This document shows, one piece after another, positions 1-4,881 of a stretch of 5,829 bases of DNA. This DNA comes from Rhizobiaceae bacterium (GTDB taxonomy: Bacteria > Pseudomonadota > Alphaproteobacteria > Rhizobiales > Rhizobiaceae). Positions within the stretch are counted from its first letter, which is position 1; every line of letters begins with the position of its first letter. The position numbers and the translations under genes were made by a program. Location: assembly GCA_004299545.1 (NCBI GenBank), contig SCRB01000404.1:1-5829 (forward strand), read 5' to 3'. The notes beneath the pieces are model-generated. The model was given only the letters and a program-made list of their open reading frames with translations, was not told the DNA's origin and made no database searches.

Positions 1-284
1 CAGCAATCGTCCTCGTATGGCTGCGTGGGCTTCGGGCACCAGCACCCGAGATTCTTCCCTCGGAGCTCGGCACGAGCGGCCTCGACGAGCCGCTCATTCA
101 GAGGCGCGAAGCCAAGGTACAGGCTCCAGGCATGCCGACGGTCCCGAACGACGCAACCCGGGAGAAAGGGCGCTTCCTTGCCAACGACGAACGGATTGCC
201 CCACTTCGTCGTGCGGTCCACCTTCACCGTATTCGGTGGCATGCGCCAGCCCTTGGTCCGCCTTAGTTGCACACGCTCAGGCAT
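1..284 (-). CDS. DUF4326 domain protein, 3' end beyond the window
   Basis: The gene starts at an ATG (284) preceded by AGGGGG six bases upstream and stays open to the left edge, giving 94 visible residues. The pattern is that of DUF4326: an N-terminal MPERVQLRRTKGWRMPPNT segment, then a KWGNPF motif at residues 27-32, a central WSLYL helix (53-57), and LRGKNLGCWCP at 74-84. In this family the CWC motif is normally followed by a CHADVL-type stretch. Here the visible part ends in DDC plus the two bases TG, which fits Cys, so the window appears to cut just before that stretch. The family has no firmly established biochemistry; it is found mostly in phages, plasmids and bacterial accessory regions, and its conserved Cys/His residues suggest metal binding or catalysis. 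It lies 17 bases downstream of the gene at 302-664 and is probably co-transcribed. Family assignment is confident, function is unknown. Confidence 0.85.
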   Translation of the reverse strand, partial: MPERVQLRRTKGWRMPPNTVKVDRTTKWGNPFVVGKEAPFLPGCVVRDRRHAWSLYLGFAPLNERLVEAARAELRGKNLGCWCPKPTQPYEDDC

Positions 285-301
285 GCGACACCCCCTGTTC
301 G

Positions 302-664
302 TCAGTAACCGAGCAGATCGCGAGCCGCGCGCATCGTCGCGGGAATCACGTCATGCTCGATGAAGGTCCGACCGCCGGCGTCGACCACGGTCGTCGCCAC
401 GGTCAGCGTTCCGTCACCGTTGAAAAGCGTTGGCTCGGGTGGAAAGTGCCCGTTGATCCATTCGATCAGCTGGGCGACGCGGACCGCAGTCTGGTAGGCG
501 GCGTACCGCTCAATGTCATCCGCCAGCCGCGCTTCCCGTGCGCAGCGCATGCAATAGGCCTTGCCCAGCGCGATCGCATAGGCAAAGTCGCCGCCGAGCT
601 TTTCGCGGGCTTCGGGCTCCGGCATGTCGTCGATCCAGAGGTATCGATCGTCCGGCCCGCTCAA
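302..664 (-). CDS. Hypothetical protein with CxxC pair, probable TTG start
   Basis: This 120-residue frame ends in TGA. The upstream-most start is a TTG (664-662) whose last two bases lie inside the TGA stop of the preceding gene (663-661), giving a TTGA overlap that suggests translational coupling. The first in-frame ATG is at 625 (residue 14), but the intervening residues (DDRYLWIDD) look like real protein and neither start has a strong Shine-Dalgarno, so I keep the longer form. Residues 24-70 are predicted helical and contain YCMRC (37-41), a single CxxC that could bind metal or be redox active. Residues 80-102 read as beta strands (TLTVATTVV) and the protein ends with IPATMRAARDLLGY. There is no signal peptide or membrane segment. 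I do not recognise a named family; the C-terminal motif resembles those of other mobile-element hypotheticals, but that is recollection only. Confidence 0.75.
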   Translation of the reverse strand: MSGPDDRYLWIDDMPEPEAREKLGGDFAYAIALGKAYCMRCAREARLADDIERYAAYQTAVRVAQLIEWINGHFPPEPTLFNGDGTLTVATTVVDAGGRTFIEHDVIPATMRAARDLLGY

Positions 665-885
665 TCGTCAAGCCCGGGTTGCTTCAAGACGTCGTGCGGT
701 CGCGATTGGTCGATCCCGAGTCGTTTCACGATGTCGGCCGGGCTCGGCGGTATCGTGGTCCAGCACCGATGTCCTGAGCCCGACAGCTTGCTGAACTCTT
801 CTTCAGTGAGCCTGAGGGCATCGTAGCTCCGGTCCTCCGCCGCTGCGGCCGGCGCAAAAAAACGCGTGATCGTCGTTGTGTTCAT
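661..885 (-). CDS. Small hypothetical protein (74 aa)
   Basis: I place the start at the ATG at 885 rather than at the TTG at 903: the TTG directly follows the stop of an upstream reading frame and has no ribosome binding site, while the ATG has a modest GAG about nine bases upstream. The product begins MNTTTITRFFAPAAAAEDRS, with an Ala-rich linker at 11-16, an acidic helix LTEEEFSKL (27-35), and a HRCWTTIPPSPADIVKRLGI segment (39-58) that could form a short helix-turn-helix-sized bundle, though no DNA-binding motif is convincing. The stop overlaps the probable start of the downstream gene, so the two are likely translated in concert. No family is recognised. Its even codon use and conserved-looking spacing with its neighbours make it a likely real gene. 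Confidence 0.65.
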   Translation of the reverse strand: MNTTTITRFFAPAAAAEDRSYDALRLTEEEFSKLSGSGHRCWTTIPPSPADIVKRLGIDQSRPHDVLKQPGLDD

Positions 886-903
886 GTCGAGGTTCTCGGC
901 CAA

Positions 904-1002
904 CTACCGGTCGGCAACGGGGCACGTTTCGCGCCGGTCGATTTCCTGTTTGCAATGCAGGTCAAACCTTGCTGCTGCGCGCGCAACTGGATACGCGCAC
1001 AT
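904..1002 (-). CDS. Possible Cys-containing micro-protein (32 aa)
   Basis: A short ATG frame fills the 128-base gap between two better-supported genes. It starts at 1002 after AGGCGAG, which sits six bases upstream and partly within the preceding gene's stop, and ends in TAG at 906-904. The 32 residues hold three cysteines, at positions 2, 17 and 27, and a charged HCKQEIDRRETC segment (16-27). Third-position G/C use is only moderate and the length gives little statistical weight. It could be a genuine peptide in the operon, the remnant of a larger zinc-binding protein, or chance. I list it because the ribosome binding site and spacing are good and the gap is otherwise unexplained. Confidence 0.3.
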   Translation of the reverse strand: MCAYPVARAAARFDLHCKQEIDRRETCPVADR

Positions 1003-1013
1003 AAATTTCTCGC

Positions 1014-1430
1014 CTACCTGCTTTCGAGGGCCGGCGCGGCCGCAGGCGACGCTTCGGGCCAGATTTCGCTGCGGCACCAGTCGATCCTGCAGCACCGAAG
1101 ATCACCCATCATCTTCTCGATCATGGCGCCGTAGAACTGCTCGACCGAGTAGCTGACCTCAACCGAGGACGGCCCCATGAAGTCGATCGCGTGGTGACCC
1201 TTGATCGGTGCGAGCAGAAGATCTTCGGCCGCGTTGTGCCTGCCGGGCAACTGAAAACGCGGCTCCATCAGCGCTTGCGTGTACGCGGTCAGAACGACCT
1301 TCAGCACGTCGGCGTAGCGCATCTCGGGGTGATAGATCGCACCAAGCACGTTATCGCGAATCCCCTGCCACGTCGGGTCGCGGTTCTCGCGCTTGATGTA
1401 GCGGAACAAGGCTTTCAGCGTTTCGTCCAT
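1014..1430 (-). CDS. Hypothetical protein (138 aa), Cys-rich near C-terminus
   Basis: The ATG at 1430 is chosen over an in-frame TTG at 1448 because an AGAGGAG Shine-Dalgarno sits four bases before the ATG. The protein opens with MDETLKALFRYIKRENRDPT and continues as an apparently all-helical domain through residue 60 (WQGIRDNVLGAIYHPEMRYADVLKVVLTAY). A middle section (60-100) holds GRHNAAEDLLLAPIKGHHAI and SVEVSYSVEQFY. After residue 110 comes a cluster of three cysteines (LRCCRIDWCRSE), followed by a low-complexity Ala/Pro tail (127-136). There are no membrane segments or signal peptide. The Cys cluster might bind metal, but no standard zinc-finger spacing is seen. No family is recognised. 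A GC-rich hairpin lies in the 87-base gap upstream, so it may be partly uncoupled from the gene before it. Confidence 0.75.
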   Translation of the reverse strand: MDETLKALFRYIKRENRDPTWQGIRDNVLGAIYHPEMRYADVLKVVLTAYTQALMEPRFQLPGRHNAAEDLLLAPIKGHHAIDFMGPSSVEVSYSVEQFYGAMIEKMMGDLRCCRIDWCRSEIWPEASPAAAPALESR

Positions 1431-1434
1431 TGCG

Positions 1435-1441
1435 CTCCTCT
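1435..1441 (-). promoter_or_regulatory. Strong Shine-Dalgarno (AGAGGAG)
   Basis: On the minus strand AGAGGAG lies four bases before the ATG at 1430. It fixes the start of the 138-aa gene and rules against the upstream TTG at 1448, for which this sequence would lie inside the coding region. Confidence 0.7.
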
Positions 1442-1468
1442 CGCTCAATTGGGGCCGGTTACCCGGTT

Positions 1469-1484
1469 CAGGCGCGCACGCCTG
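1469..1484 (-). other. Intergenic GC hairpin
   Basis: A perfect six-base inverted repeat (CAGGCG and CGCCTG) with a four-base TGCG loop sits in the 87-base gap between the genes ending at 1518 and starting at 1430. No T tract follows in the direction of transcription, so it is not a classical intrinsic terminator. It could stabilise a processed mRNA end, attenuate read-through or be incidental. Copies of AACCGG on the minus strand flank it (1455-1460, 1463-1468, 1514-1519). Confidence 0.35.
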
Positions 1485-1517
1485 TGATGTTGATCCGGTC
1501 TGAATCGCACATCCCGG

Positions 1518-1826
1518 TTAGGCCGCCACGCGCTGCTGGGGCTCGACAAATTCGACATGCCGAAGCGCGCACAGGCCAATGAAGTCGGCCTTGCCGAACG
1601 CATGGATATAGGAGATTCCCCGGGCACACACCATGAACACCTCCTCCCCACGATGCAACGCGTATTGCGTGCGCGCAATGTCCCGAACCGTACCAACACC
1701 GGGCATGTCGTAATCGACAATGCAGATGATGCTGGCCTTGGCGGCTAACCCGGCGAGGCGCTCGTAGTCTGTCGATCCTGCATAACCGGCAAGCACGAAT
1801 TCCGGCGGCTGTTGTTCAGTGGACAT
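1518..1826 (-). CDS. Hypothetical protein (102 aa)
   Basis: I start this at the ATG at 1826, with AGGGA about nine bases upstream. An in-frame GTG at 1850 would add eight residues and overlap the preceding gene by eight bases, and remains possible. The product begins MSTEQQPPEFVLAGYAGSTD. It has a helix rich in Ala and Leu (ERLAGLAAKA, 22-31), a hydrophobic strand running into Asp residues (SIICIVDYDMPG, 32-43), a second helix (RDIARTQYALH), and two further strands (EEVFMVCARGISYIH and ADFIGLCALRHVEFV). This alternating alpha/beta order suggests a small compact cytosolic domain. No catalytic signature or known family is recognised. It sits 16 bases downstream of the 104-aa gene and is likely in the same transcript. 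Confidence 0.7.
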   Translation of the reverse strand: MSTEQQPPEFVLAGYAGSTDYERLAGLAAKASIICIVDYDMPGVGTVRDIARTQYALHRGEEVFMVCARGISYIHAFGKADFIGLCALRHVEFVEPQQRVAA

Positions 1827-1842
1827 AGGAAGGTTTCCCTGG

Positions 1843-2157
1843 TCAGTCACGGTCCGACGTCGTTACCCGGATGCAAAGACCTCTCAAGGCCCGCATTTGC
1901 TCGGCCTGATGCTGCGCAACGACCTCCGGCGTCAACGTGCTCGAGTACCGGACGTTCTCCACAGCCGAACACAGGTTCAGCCACAATTCCTCGTTGGAAA
2001 TGGGCGGTATGCCCGGACGGTCGCGAACGCCGTCAACCGAATACGAGACGACGTCTTCCGGCATGCACTCGCGAAGCTGCTCTTCGTCGTTCGCATCTTC
2101 TTCGCCCGAAAGCGAGCCAACGGCGGTATGGATCGTGAATTTGAACCGCAGAGTCAT
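1843..2157 (-). CDS. Hypothetical acidic protein (104 aa)
   Basis: The ATG at 2157 lies 15 bases after the stop of the membrane-protein gene, with only a weak purine stretch (GGAAACAAGAG) ahead of it. The protein begins with a strand-like MTLRFKFTIHTAVG, followed by a strongly acidic stretch (GEEDANDEEQLRECMPEDVV, 18-37), a further strand (SYSVDGV), a linker (RDRPGIPPISNEE), and a helical C-terminal half (LWLNLCSAVENV; TPEVVAQHQAEQMRALRGLC). No membrane segment, signal or known domain is evident. The acidic charge could make it a DNA-mimicking or protein-binding partner, but nothing in the sequence demonstrates that. The TGA stop is overlapped by the alternative GTG start of the next gene. 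It is real by codon use and packing; its function is unknown. Confidence 0.72.
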   Translation of the reverse strand: MTLRFKFTIHTAVGSLSGEEDANDEEQLRECMPEDVVSYSVDGVRDRPGIPPISNEELWLNLCSAVENVRYSSTLTPEVVAQHQAEQMRALRGLCIRVTTSDRD

Positions 2158-2172
2158 GCTCTTGTTTCCATG

Positions 2173-2826
2173 TCAGCGGATATCTTCGACATACCGCGGC
2201 GCAAACTCTGCCGGTTCGTACCTCCATGCCTCGATAACCGCAGACAACCGCTCTACGGCCAGAGCCTTGTCCCGACCGCACATGAGTTCGTAGATCGCGA
2301 GCATCTTTCCCAACCAGACGGCCTGCCCGTGATTGCCACAGGGCTGCTGCACAACCGTTGTCAGTTGGTCAGCTCGCTCGCGAGATAACGTGTGCAGATT
2401 CCAGGCGAACTCGAGCATCTGCCCCAGAGTCATTGCGCCACGGCCGGAGACCTCGCCACCGAGAGATTTGACATGATGGACTTCGTAGTCATATAGCGGG
2501 ATCTTGTAGGCGCCAGTACGACCATCTACCTCTCTTCGGAGCCTGGAGGCAATCGTGTCTAGCACGTGACCATCGTGCGTGTGGTGATAGTTCCGATCGA
2601 TGTCAGCGCGGATGGCCTCAAGACTCGTTGCAACTGCCCCGGCGAGCGTGCAGTAGTCGGAACCCACCTGCTTCAACTCGCCGGCAACGCGCTCCGCCTC
2701 CTCGCGCTCTCTAAGCAGGAGGTTGGCCGTAGAACGCTTGTCCGATCGGTACATTCGAACCGTAGCCACCAATGCAAGGCATAGCAGCGCATTGGCGGCG
2801 ATCGAAATCCAAAGGCAGAACGTCAT
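2173..2826 (-). CDS. Membrane-anchored coiled-coil hypothetical protein
   Basis: Two ATGs six bases apart (2832 and 2826) can start this gene; GGGA is spaced eight bases from the second and only two from the first, so I prefer 2826 (217 aa). Residues 2-24 form one hydrophobic segment (CLWISIAANALLCLALVATV) followed by RMYRSDKR, which by the positive-inside rule predicts a signal anchor with the rest of the protein in the cytoplasm. Residues about 34-54 are a charged helix (LLLREREEAERVAGELKQV) likely to form a coiled coil. A His-rich NYHHTHDGH motif lies at 79-87, a second His pair (EVHHVKS) near 115-121, and Cys at 163 and 183 lie within a helical C-terminal domain. The HHTHDGH stretch could bind metal, but no known hydrolase or nuclease signature is complete. 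I recognise no family. It is the only membrane protein in the array and sits mid-operon, 76 bases after the previous gene. Confidence 0.75.
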   Translation of the reverse strand: MTFCLWISIAANALLCLALVATVRMYRSDKRSTANLLLREREEAERVAGELKQVGSDYCTLAGAVATSLEAIRADIDRNYHHTHDGHVLDTIASRLRREVDGRTGAYKIPLYDYEVHHVKSLGGEVSGRGAMTLGQMLEFAWNLHTLSRERADQLTTVVQQPCGNHGQAVWLGKMLAIYELMCGRDKALAVERLSAVIEAWRYEPAEFAPRYVEDIR

Positions 2827-2908
2827 TTCCATTTTCCCGTGTGTCAGCCAGCATAGCTACGATTTACGGCGTTATCGTCCCGTTCGTCCGTCCCTCAGGA
2901 GGATCCCG

Positions 2909-3535
2909 TCAATCCTGTTCGACCGGATCCCTAAGCAGTTCCTGCATCAGCGCGTAGGTCCTCGGCGCCTTCTTGCCGGTTGCCATTTCCTTGGCGAAGC
3001 GTGCGGTCAGATCGGCCCATCCGGAAATGAGTCGCGACCATTCGGGGGAGACCGCGGCCATCTTCTGCACCTGGTCGTGCGCACCGCTCGCATCCAGGAA
3101 CAGGATGCAGCGCCGCAGATCGCTCGGGTCGTGCGGATGTTCCGTTCCGGCGCCCGCCGGCACGCCAAAGAGGGCCTTGCACATCGCGTTCGACGACAGG
3201 CCGCGATCGCCCTTGCGCAGCCACAAGGCTACAGCCTTGAGACCGAGGTTGGCCGCAGCAAGGTAGTCAGCATGGCGCTTTGCTGAAACCGGAAGGTCGA
3301 GCTGGCGCAGCTCGTCGAGCGCGGCCGGCTCGCCGATTACGTACGTCGCGCCGATCAGATCCGCGATATCCATCGCCATCAGCGCCTTCTTGCTGAATCC
3401 GTGGGACAGCATCTGGAACGAGGACAGCGGGACAGACCCATAGACGACGCGACATCCGCAGATCGTCTTGATCGTGAACCCTTCATCGCCGAAACCATCG
3501 ACCCCGCCCACCCGCATCGTGAATCCTTCGCTCAT
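2909..3535 (-). CDS. Hypothetical two-part mobile-element protein (208 aa)
   Basis: The start is the ATG at 3535, supported by AGAGGTG five bases upstream; an in-frame GTG at 3604 would add 23 residues without comparable support. The N-terminal part (1-85) is strand-rich (FTMRVGGVDGFGDEGFTIKT) with two cysteines (ICGCRVVYGS) and a MAMDIADLIGATYVIG segment. After a linker, residues 95-180 change character: a helix (NLGLKAVALWLRKGD), then GLSSNAMCKALFGV (112-125), HPHDPSDLRRCILFL (133-147), and a helical stretch with VSPEWSRLISGWADL (162-176). That second pattern (small-residue SS motif, P-x-DP-x-D-x-xRC, S-x-x-W) resembles a module I remember from many phage and plasmid proteins of unknown function; I cannot verify it here. 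The tail APRTYALMQELLRD is helical. No membrane segment is present. It is probably cytosolic with unknown function and lies 93 bases after the preceding gene. Confidence 0.75.
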   Translation of the reverse strand: MSEGFTMRVGGVDGFGDEGFTIKTICGCRVVYGSVPLSSFQMLSHGFSKKALMAMDIADLIGATYVIGEPAALDELRQLDLPVSAKRHADYLAAANLGLKAVALWLRKGDRGLSSNAMCKALFGVPAGAGTEHPHDPSDLRRCILFLDASGAHDQVQKMAAVSPEWSRLISGWADLTARFAKEMATGKKAPRTYALMQELLRDPVEQD

Positions 3536-3540
3536 CTCGA

Positions 3541-3547
3541 CACCTCT
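3541..3547 (-). promoter_or_regulatory. Shine-Dalgarno (AGAGGTG)
   Basis: AGAGGTG on the minus strand lies five bases before the ATG at 3535. It decides that start over the GTG at 3604. Confidence 0.6.
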
Positions 3548-3628
3548 CGCTGTCCTCTGTCCATCGACCAGGCACGCCAAAACTTCACCGTACCGGAACG
3601 TCACGGCGGTTCAAGACTCCCGCGCTCC

Positions 3629-4237
3629 TCATTCCCCGCTGCCGTACTGGACGCGCCCCCACGACTGACCTCGCGCGATATCGGCGAGGAGCGCGTCGAG
3701 CTCACCCACCGACAGTTCGTCAAGTGATCCGAAATAAGCCGATTGTCCGTACTGGTTGTCGTAGGTCACGCTATCAATGTCCGGAAGCAGGAAGTGCCAA
3801 CGGATGCGAACGCGATCGCCCCGCTTCAGGTTCCAGAGAATCTGTTCCGGAAATGGCAGACCGAGCGCGTACCAGTCCTTCTCCGCGATCAGCTTCTCGA
3901 TATCGGGGCGGTGGATCTGCTCGCCGGCGGCGCGGCGCTCAGCTTCCCGTTTCTTGACGCCATCGTTCCACGCGTCCTCGAGCTCGTCGCTGTCGCGCAG
4001 CAGGTTCGGGATCGGCTCGGTGGCGTACAGGTAGCCCGCGCGTGCGGCGAACTCGTACGCCGCAGCGTGGAGCCGGTCGAACGCGTCGCTGCCGATCTCG
4101 TCCGCAACGATGCGCAGCCGCATCAGCGCGTACTCGCACCGCGCATTCAGCGCCAGCGAGAACAGGCTTTCGTTCTCTTTCCGTTCTGGATTTTGCGGTG
4201 GTCGGGGCATGTCCCCCGAGGAGTGCGCGGCGGGCAT
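3629..4237 (-). CDS. Hypothetical charged protein (202 aa)
   Basis: The longest form starts at the ATG at 4237, eight bases after the previous stop; a second ATG at 4210 (residue 10) is also possible and neither has a good Shine-Dalgarno. The first 20 residues are Pro-rich and probably disordered. Residues 24-72 form a helical region (LFSLALNARCEYALMRLRIV; DRLHAAAYEFAARAGYLY). Residues 80-125 are highly charged and helical (DSDELEDAWNDGVKKREAER; DIEKLIAEKDWYAL). A third part has strands around DRVRIRWHFLLPDIDSVTYD and aromatic QYGQSAYFG, followed by a short helix ELSVGELDALLADIARG and the end WGRVQYGSGE. There are no membrane segments, signal peptide or catalytic motif that I can name. The spacing puts it in one transcript with the 122-aa gene. 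Function is unknown; that it is a real gene is well supported by length and codon use. Confidence 0.75.
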   Translation of the reverse strand: MPAAHSSGDMPRPPQNPERKENESLFSLALNARCEYALMRLRIVADEIGSDAFDRLHAAAYEFAARAGYLYATEPIPNLLRDSDELEDAWNDGVKKREAERRAAGEQIHRPDIEKLIAEKDWYALGLPFPEQILWNLKRGDRVRIRWHFLLPDIDSVTYDNQYGQSAYFGSLDELSVGELDALLADIARGQSWGRVQYGSGE

Positions 4238-4245
4238 GTCTGCAC

Positions 4246-4614
4246 TTACAGGTCGACGCTGGTGTTTCCGTTGATCGCCTGGGCGATAAGCCGCGCGAGA
4301 TGAAGCGCATCCGTCGTGTCCGTCACGCCCACTTCCACGCTGGCCGCGCCGATTTGCTCGCCAGCAGGGAGCGACTGCCCCTCAGCGATATGGAAGGTCA
4401 CCGCGAAAGTGTTGTCCGCGCCATCCGACCAGTCGAATCCAAGCAATTCGCGGCCGCCGTACCGATACGGCATCAGGGAGACTTTTCGAGGCGCGACGGG
4501 CAAGCTGGCTTCGATCGCCCGCCGGATGTCCTCAACAAAACGTATCGCCTCGGCACTGGGCACCGGCCTGTTCATCGGGCCCGCCTCGATCAGGACATCG
4601 CTCGCAACTTCCAT
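4246..4614 (-). CDS. Hypothetical protein (122 aa), first gene of the array
   Basis: Three in-frame ATGs are available (4716, 4626, 4614). I choose 4614 because GGGGAC lies four bases upstream; the longer versions would add a Cys/Arg-rich stretch that does not look like protein. The product begins MEVASDVLIEAGPMNRPVPS, followed by a helix (AEAIRFVEDIRRAIEASLP, 21-39), a strand-rich core (KVSLMPYRYGGRELLGFDWS; NTFAVTFHIAEGQ), a second strand after AGEQIGAASVEVGVTD, and a C-terminal helix (ALHLARLIAQAINGN). This alpha-beta-alpha order indicates a compact globular domain. No known family or active site is recognised. As the first minus-strand gene after the divergent region it is expected to be nearest the promoter for the array. 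Confidence 0.72.
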   Translation of the reverse strand: MEVASDVLIEAGPMNRPVPSAEAIRFVEDIRRAIEASLPVAPRKVSLMPYRYGGRELLGFDWSDGADNTFAVTFHIAEGQSLPAGEQIGAASVEVGVTDTTDALHLARLIAQAINGNTSVDL

Positions 4615-4618
4615 GTTC

Positions 4619-4624
4619 GTCCCC
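4619..4624 (-). promoter_or_regulatory. Shine-Dalgarno (GGGGAC)
   Basis: GGGGAC on the minus strand precedes the ATG at 4614 by four bases and supports it over the in-frame ATGs at 4626 and 4716. Confidence 0.5.
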
Positions 4625-4744
4625 ATTTCTCGCGTTAAGCACAAGGATGCAGGGTATGGATATCGTGACCGGACAACAATCGCGAATGAGCGCCCATCAG
4701 GGCATGTTTCACCCATTGCACGCCCAATGTCCCTTCATAAGCGT

Positions 4745-4773
4745 TCGACACGCCCAGACCGTATGCGTATCAG
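4745..4773 (+). promoter_or_regulatory. Candidate sigma-70-type promoter for the SRAP gene
   Basis: TCGACA (4745-4750, five of six to TTGACA) and TATCAG (4768-4773, four of six to TATAAT) are separated by 17 bases. Transcription from here would begin near 4780, leaving about 100 bases of leader before the ATG at 4882. No LexA-type palindrome is seen beside it. A matching promoter for the leftward array must also lie in 4615-4881, but the best minus-strand candidate (TTGTTG, 17 bases, TACCCT) is too poor to call. Confidence 0.3.
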
Positions 4774-4800
4774 CTAACAGCGGACAGGTCGCTGTGGTTG

Positions 4801-4829
4801 AGCCGTCCGGGAGAAGCCCGCCGCCGGCT
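4801..4829 (+). repeat. Interrupted inverted repeat in the leader
   Basis: AGCCG (4801-4805) pairs with CGGCT (4825-4829), and inside it CGGG (4808-4811) pairs with CCCG (4817-4820) around an AGAAG loop. No T tract follows on either strand, so it is not a terminator. It would form a GC-rich structure in the predicted SRAP leader. Confidence 0.3.
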
Positions 4830-4851
4830 GCTGGTCAGAAAACGCGGTAGG

Positions 4852-4872
4852 CTGTCGGCTTCAGGCTGACAG
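4852..4872 (+). promoter_or_regulatory. Hairpin reaching into the SRAP ribosome binding site
   Basis: CTGTCGGC (4852-4859) pairs with GCTGACAG (4865-4872) over eight positions, one of them G-U in RNA, around a TTCAG loop. The right arm includes the first two bases of the AGGAG Shine-Dalgarno at 4871-4875, seven... six to seven bases before the ATG. Folding in mRNA could partly hide the ribosome binding site; as DNA the same inverted repeat could be an operator. Either role is inference. Confidence 0.4.
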
Positions 4873-4881
4873 GAGCGCGCC

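Noticed and set aside
17..826. Long plus-strand open frame of 269 codons
   Set aside because: It runs antisense to three packed minus-strand genes, one of them a recognisable DUF4326 gene, and its product is Arg/Ser/Pro/His-rich low-quality sequence as expected for a GC-rich shadow frame.
1819..2388. Plus-strand open frame of 189 codons
   Set aside because: Antisense to three consecutive minus-strand genes with better starts and ribosome binding sites; it crosses gene boundaries without any matching structure.
2723..3286. Plus-strand open frame of 187 codons
   Set aside because: Antisense to the anchor of the membrane protein and to the 208-aa gene, whose motifs read clearly on the other strand.
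3743..4303. Plus-strand open frame of 186 codons, and another at 4042-4638
   Set aside because: Both are antisense to the 202-aa and 122-aa genes; compositions are Arg/Val- or Arg/Ala-rich shadows with no domain features.
4647..4850. 67-codon plus-strand frame in the divergent region
   Set aside because: Low-complexity, no ribosome binding site, and it covers the candidate promoter; no sign of coding selection.
4615..4881. LexA (SOS) box for the SRAP gene
   Set aside because: I looked for a CTGT-N8-ACAG-type palindrome and found only the hairpin with a longer spacing and GC-rich centre, which does not fit the usual LexA site.
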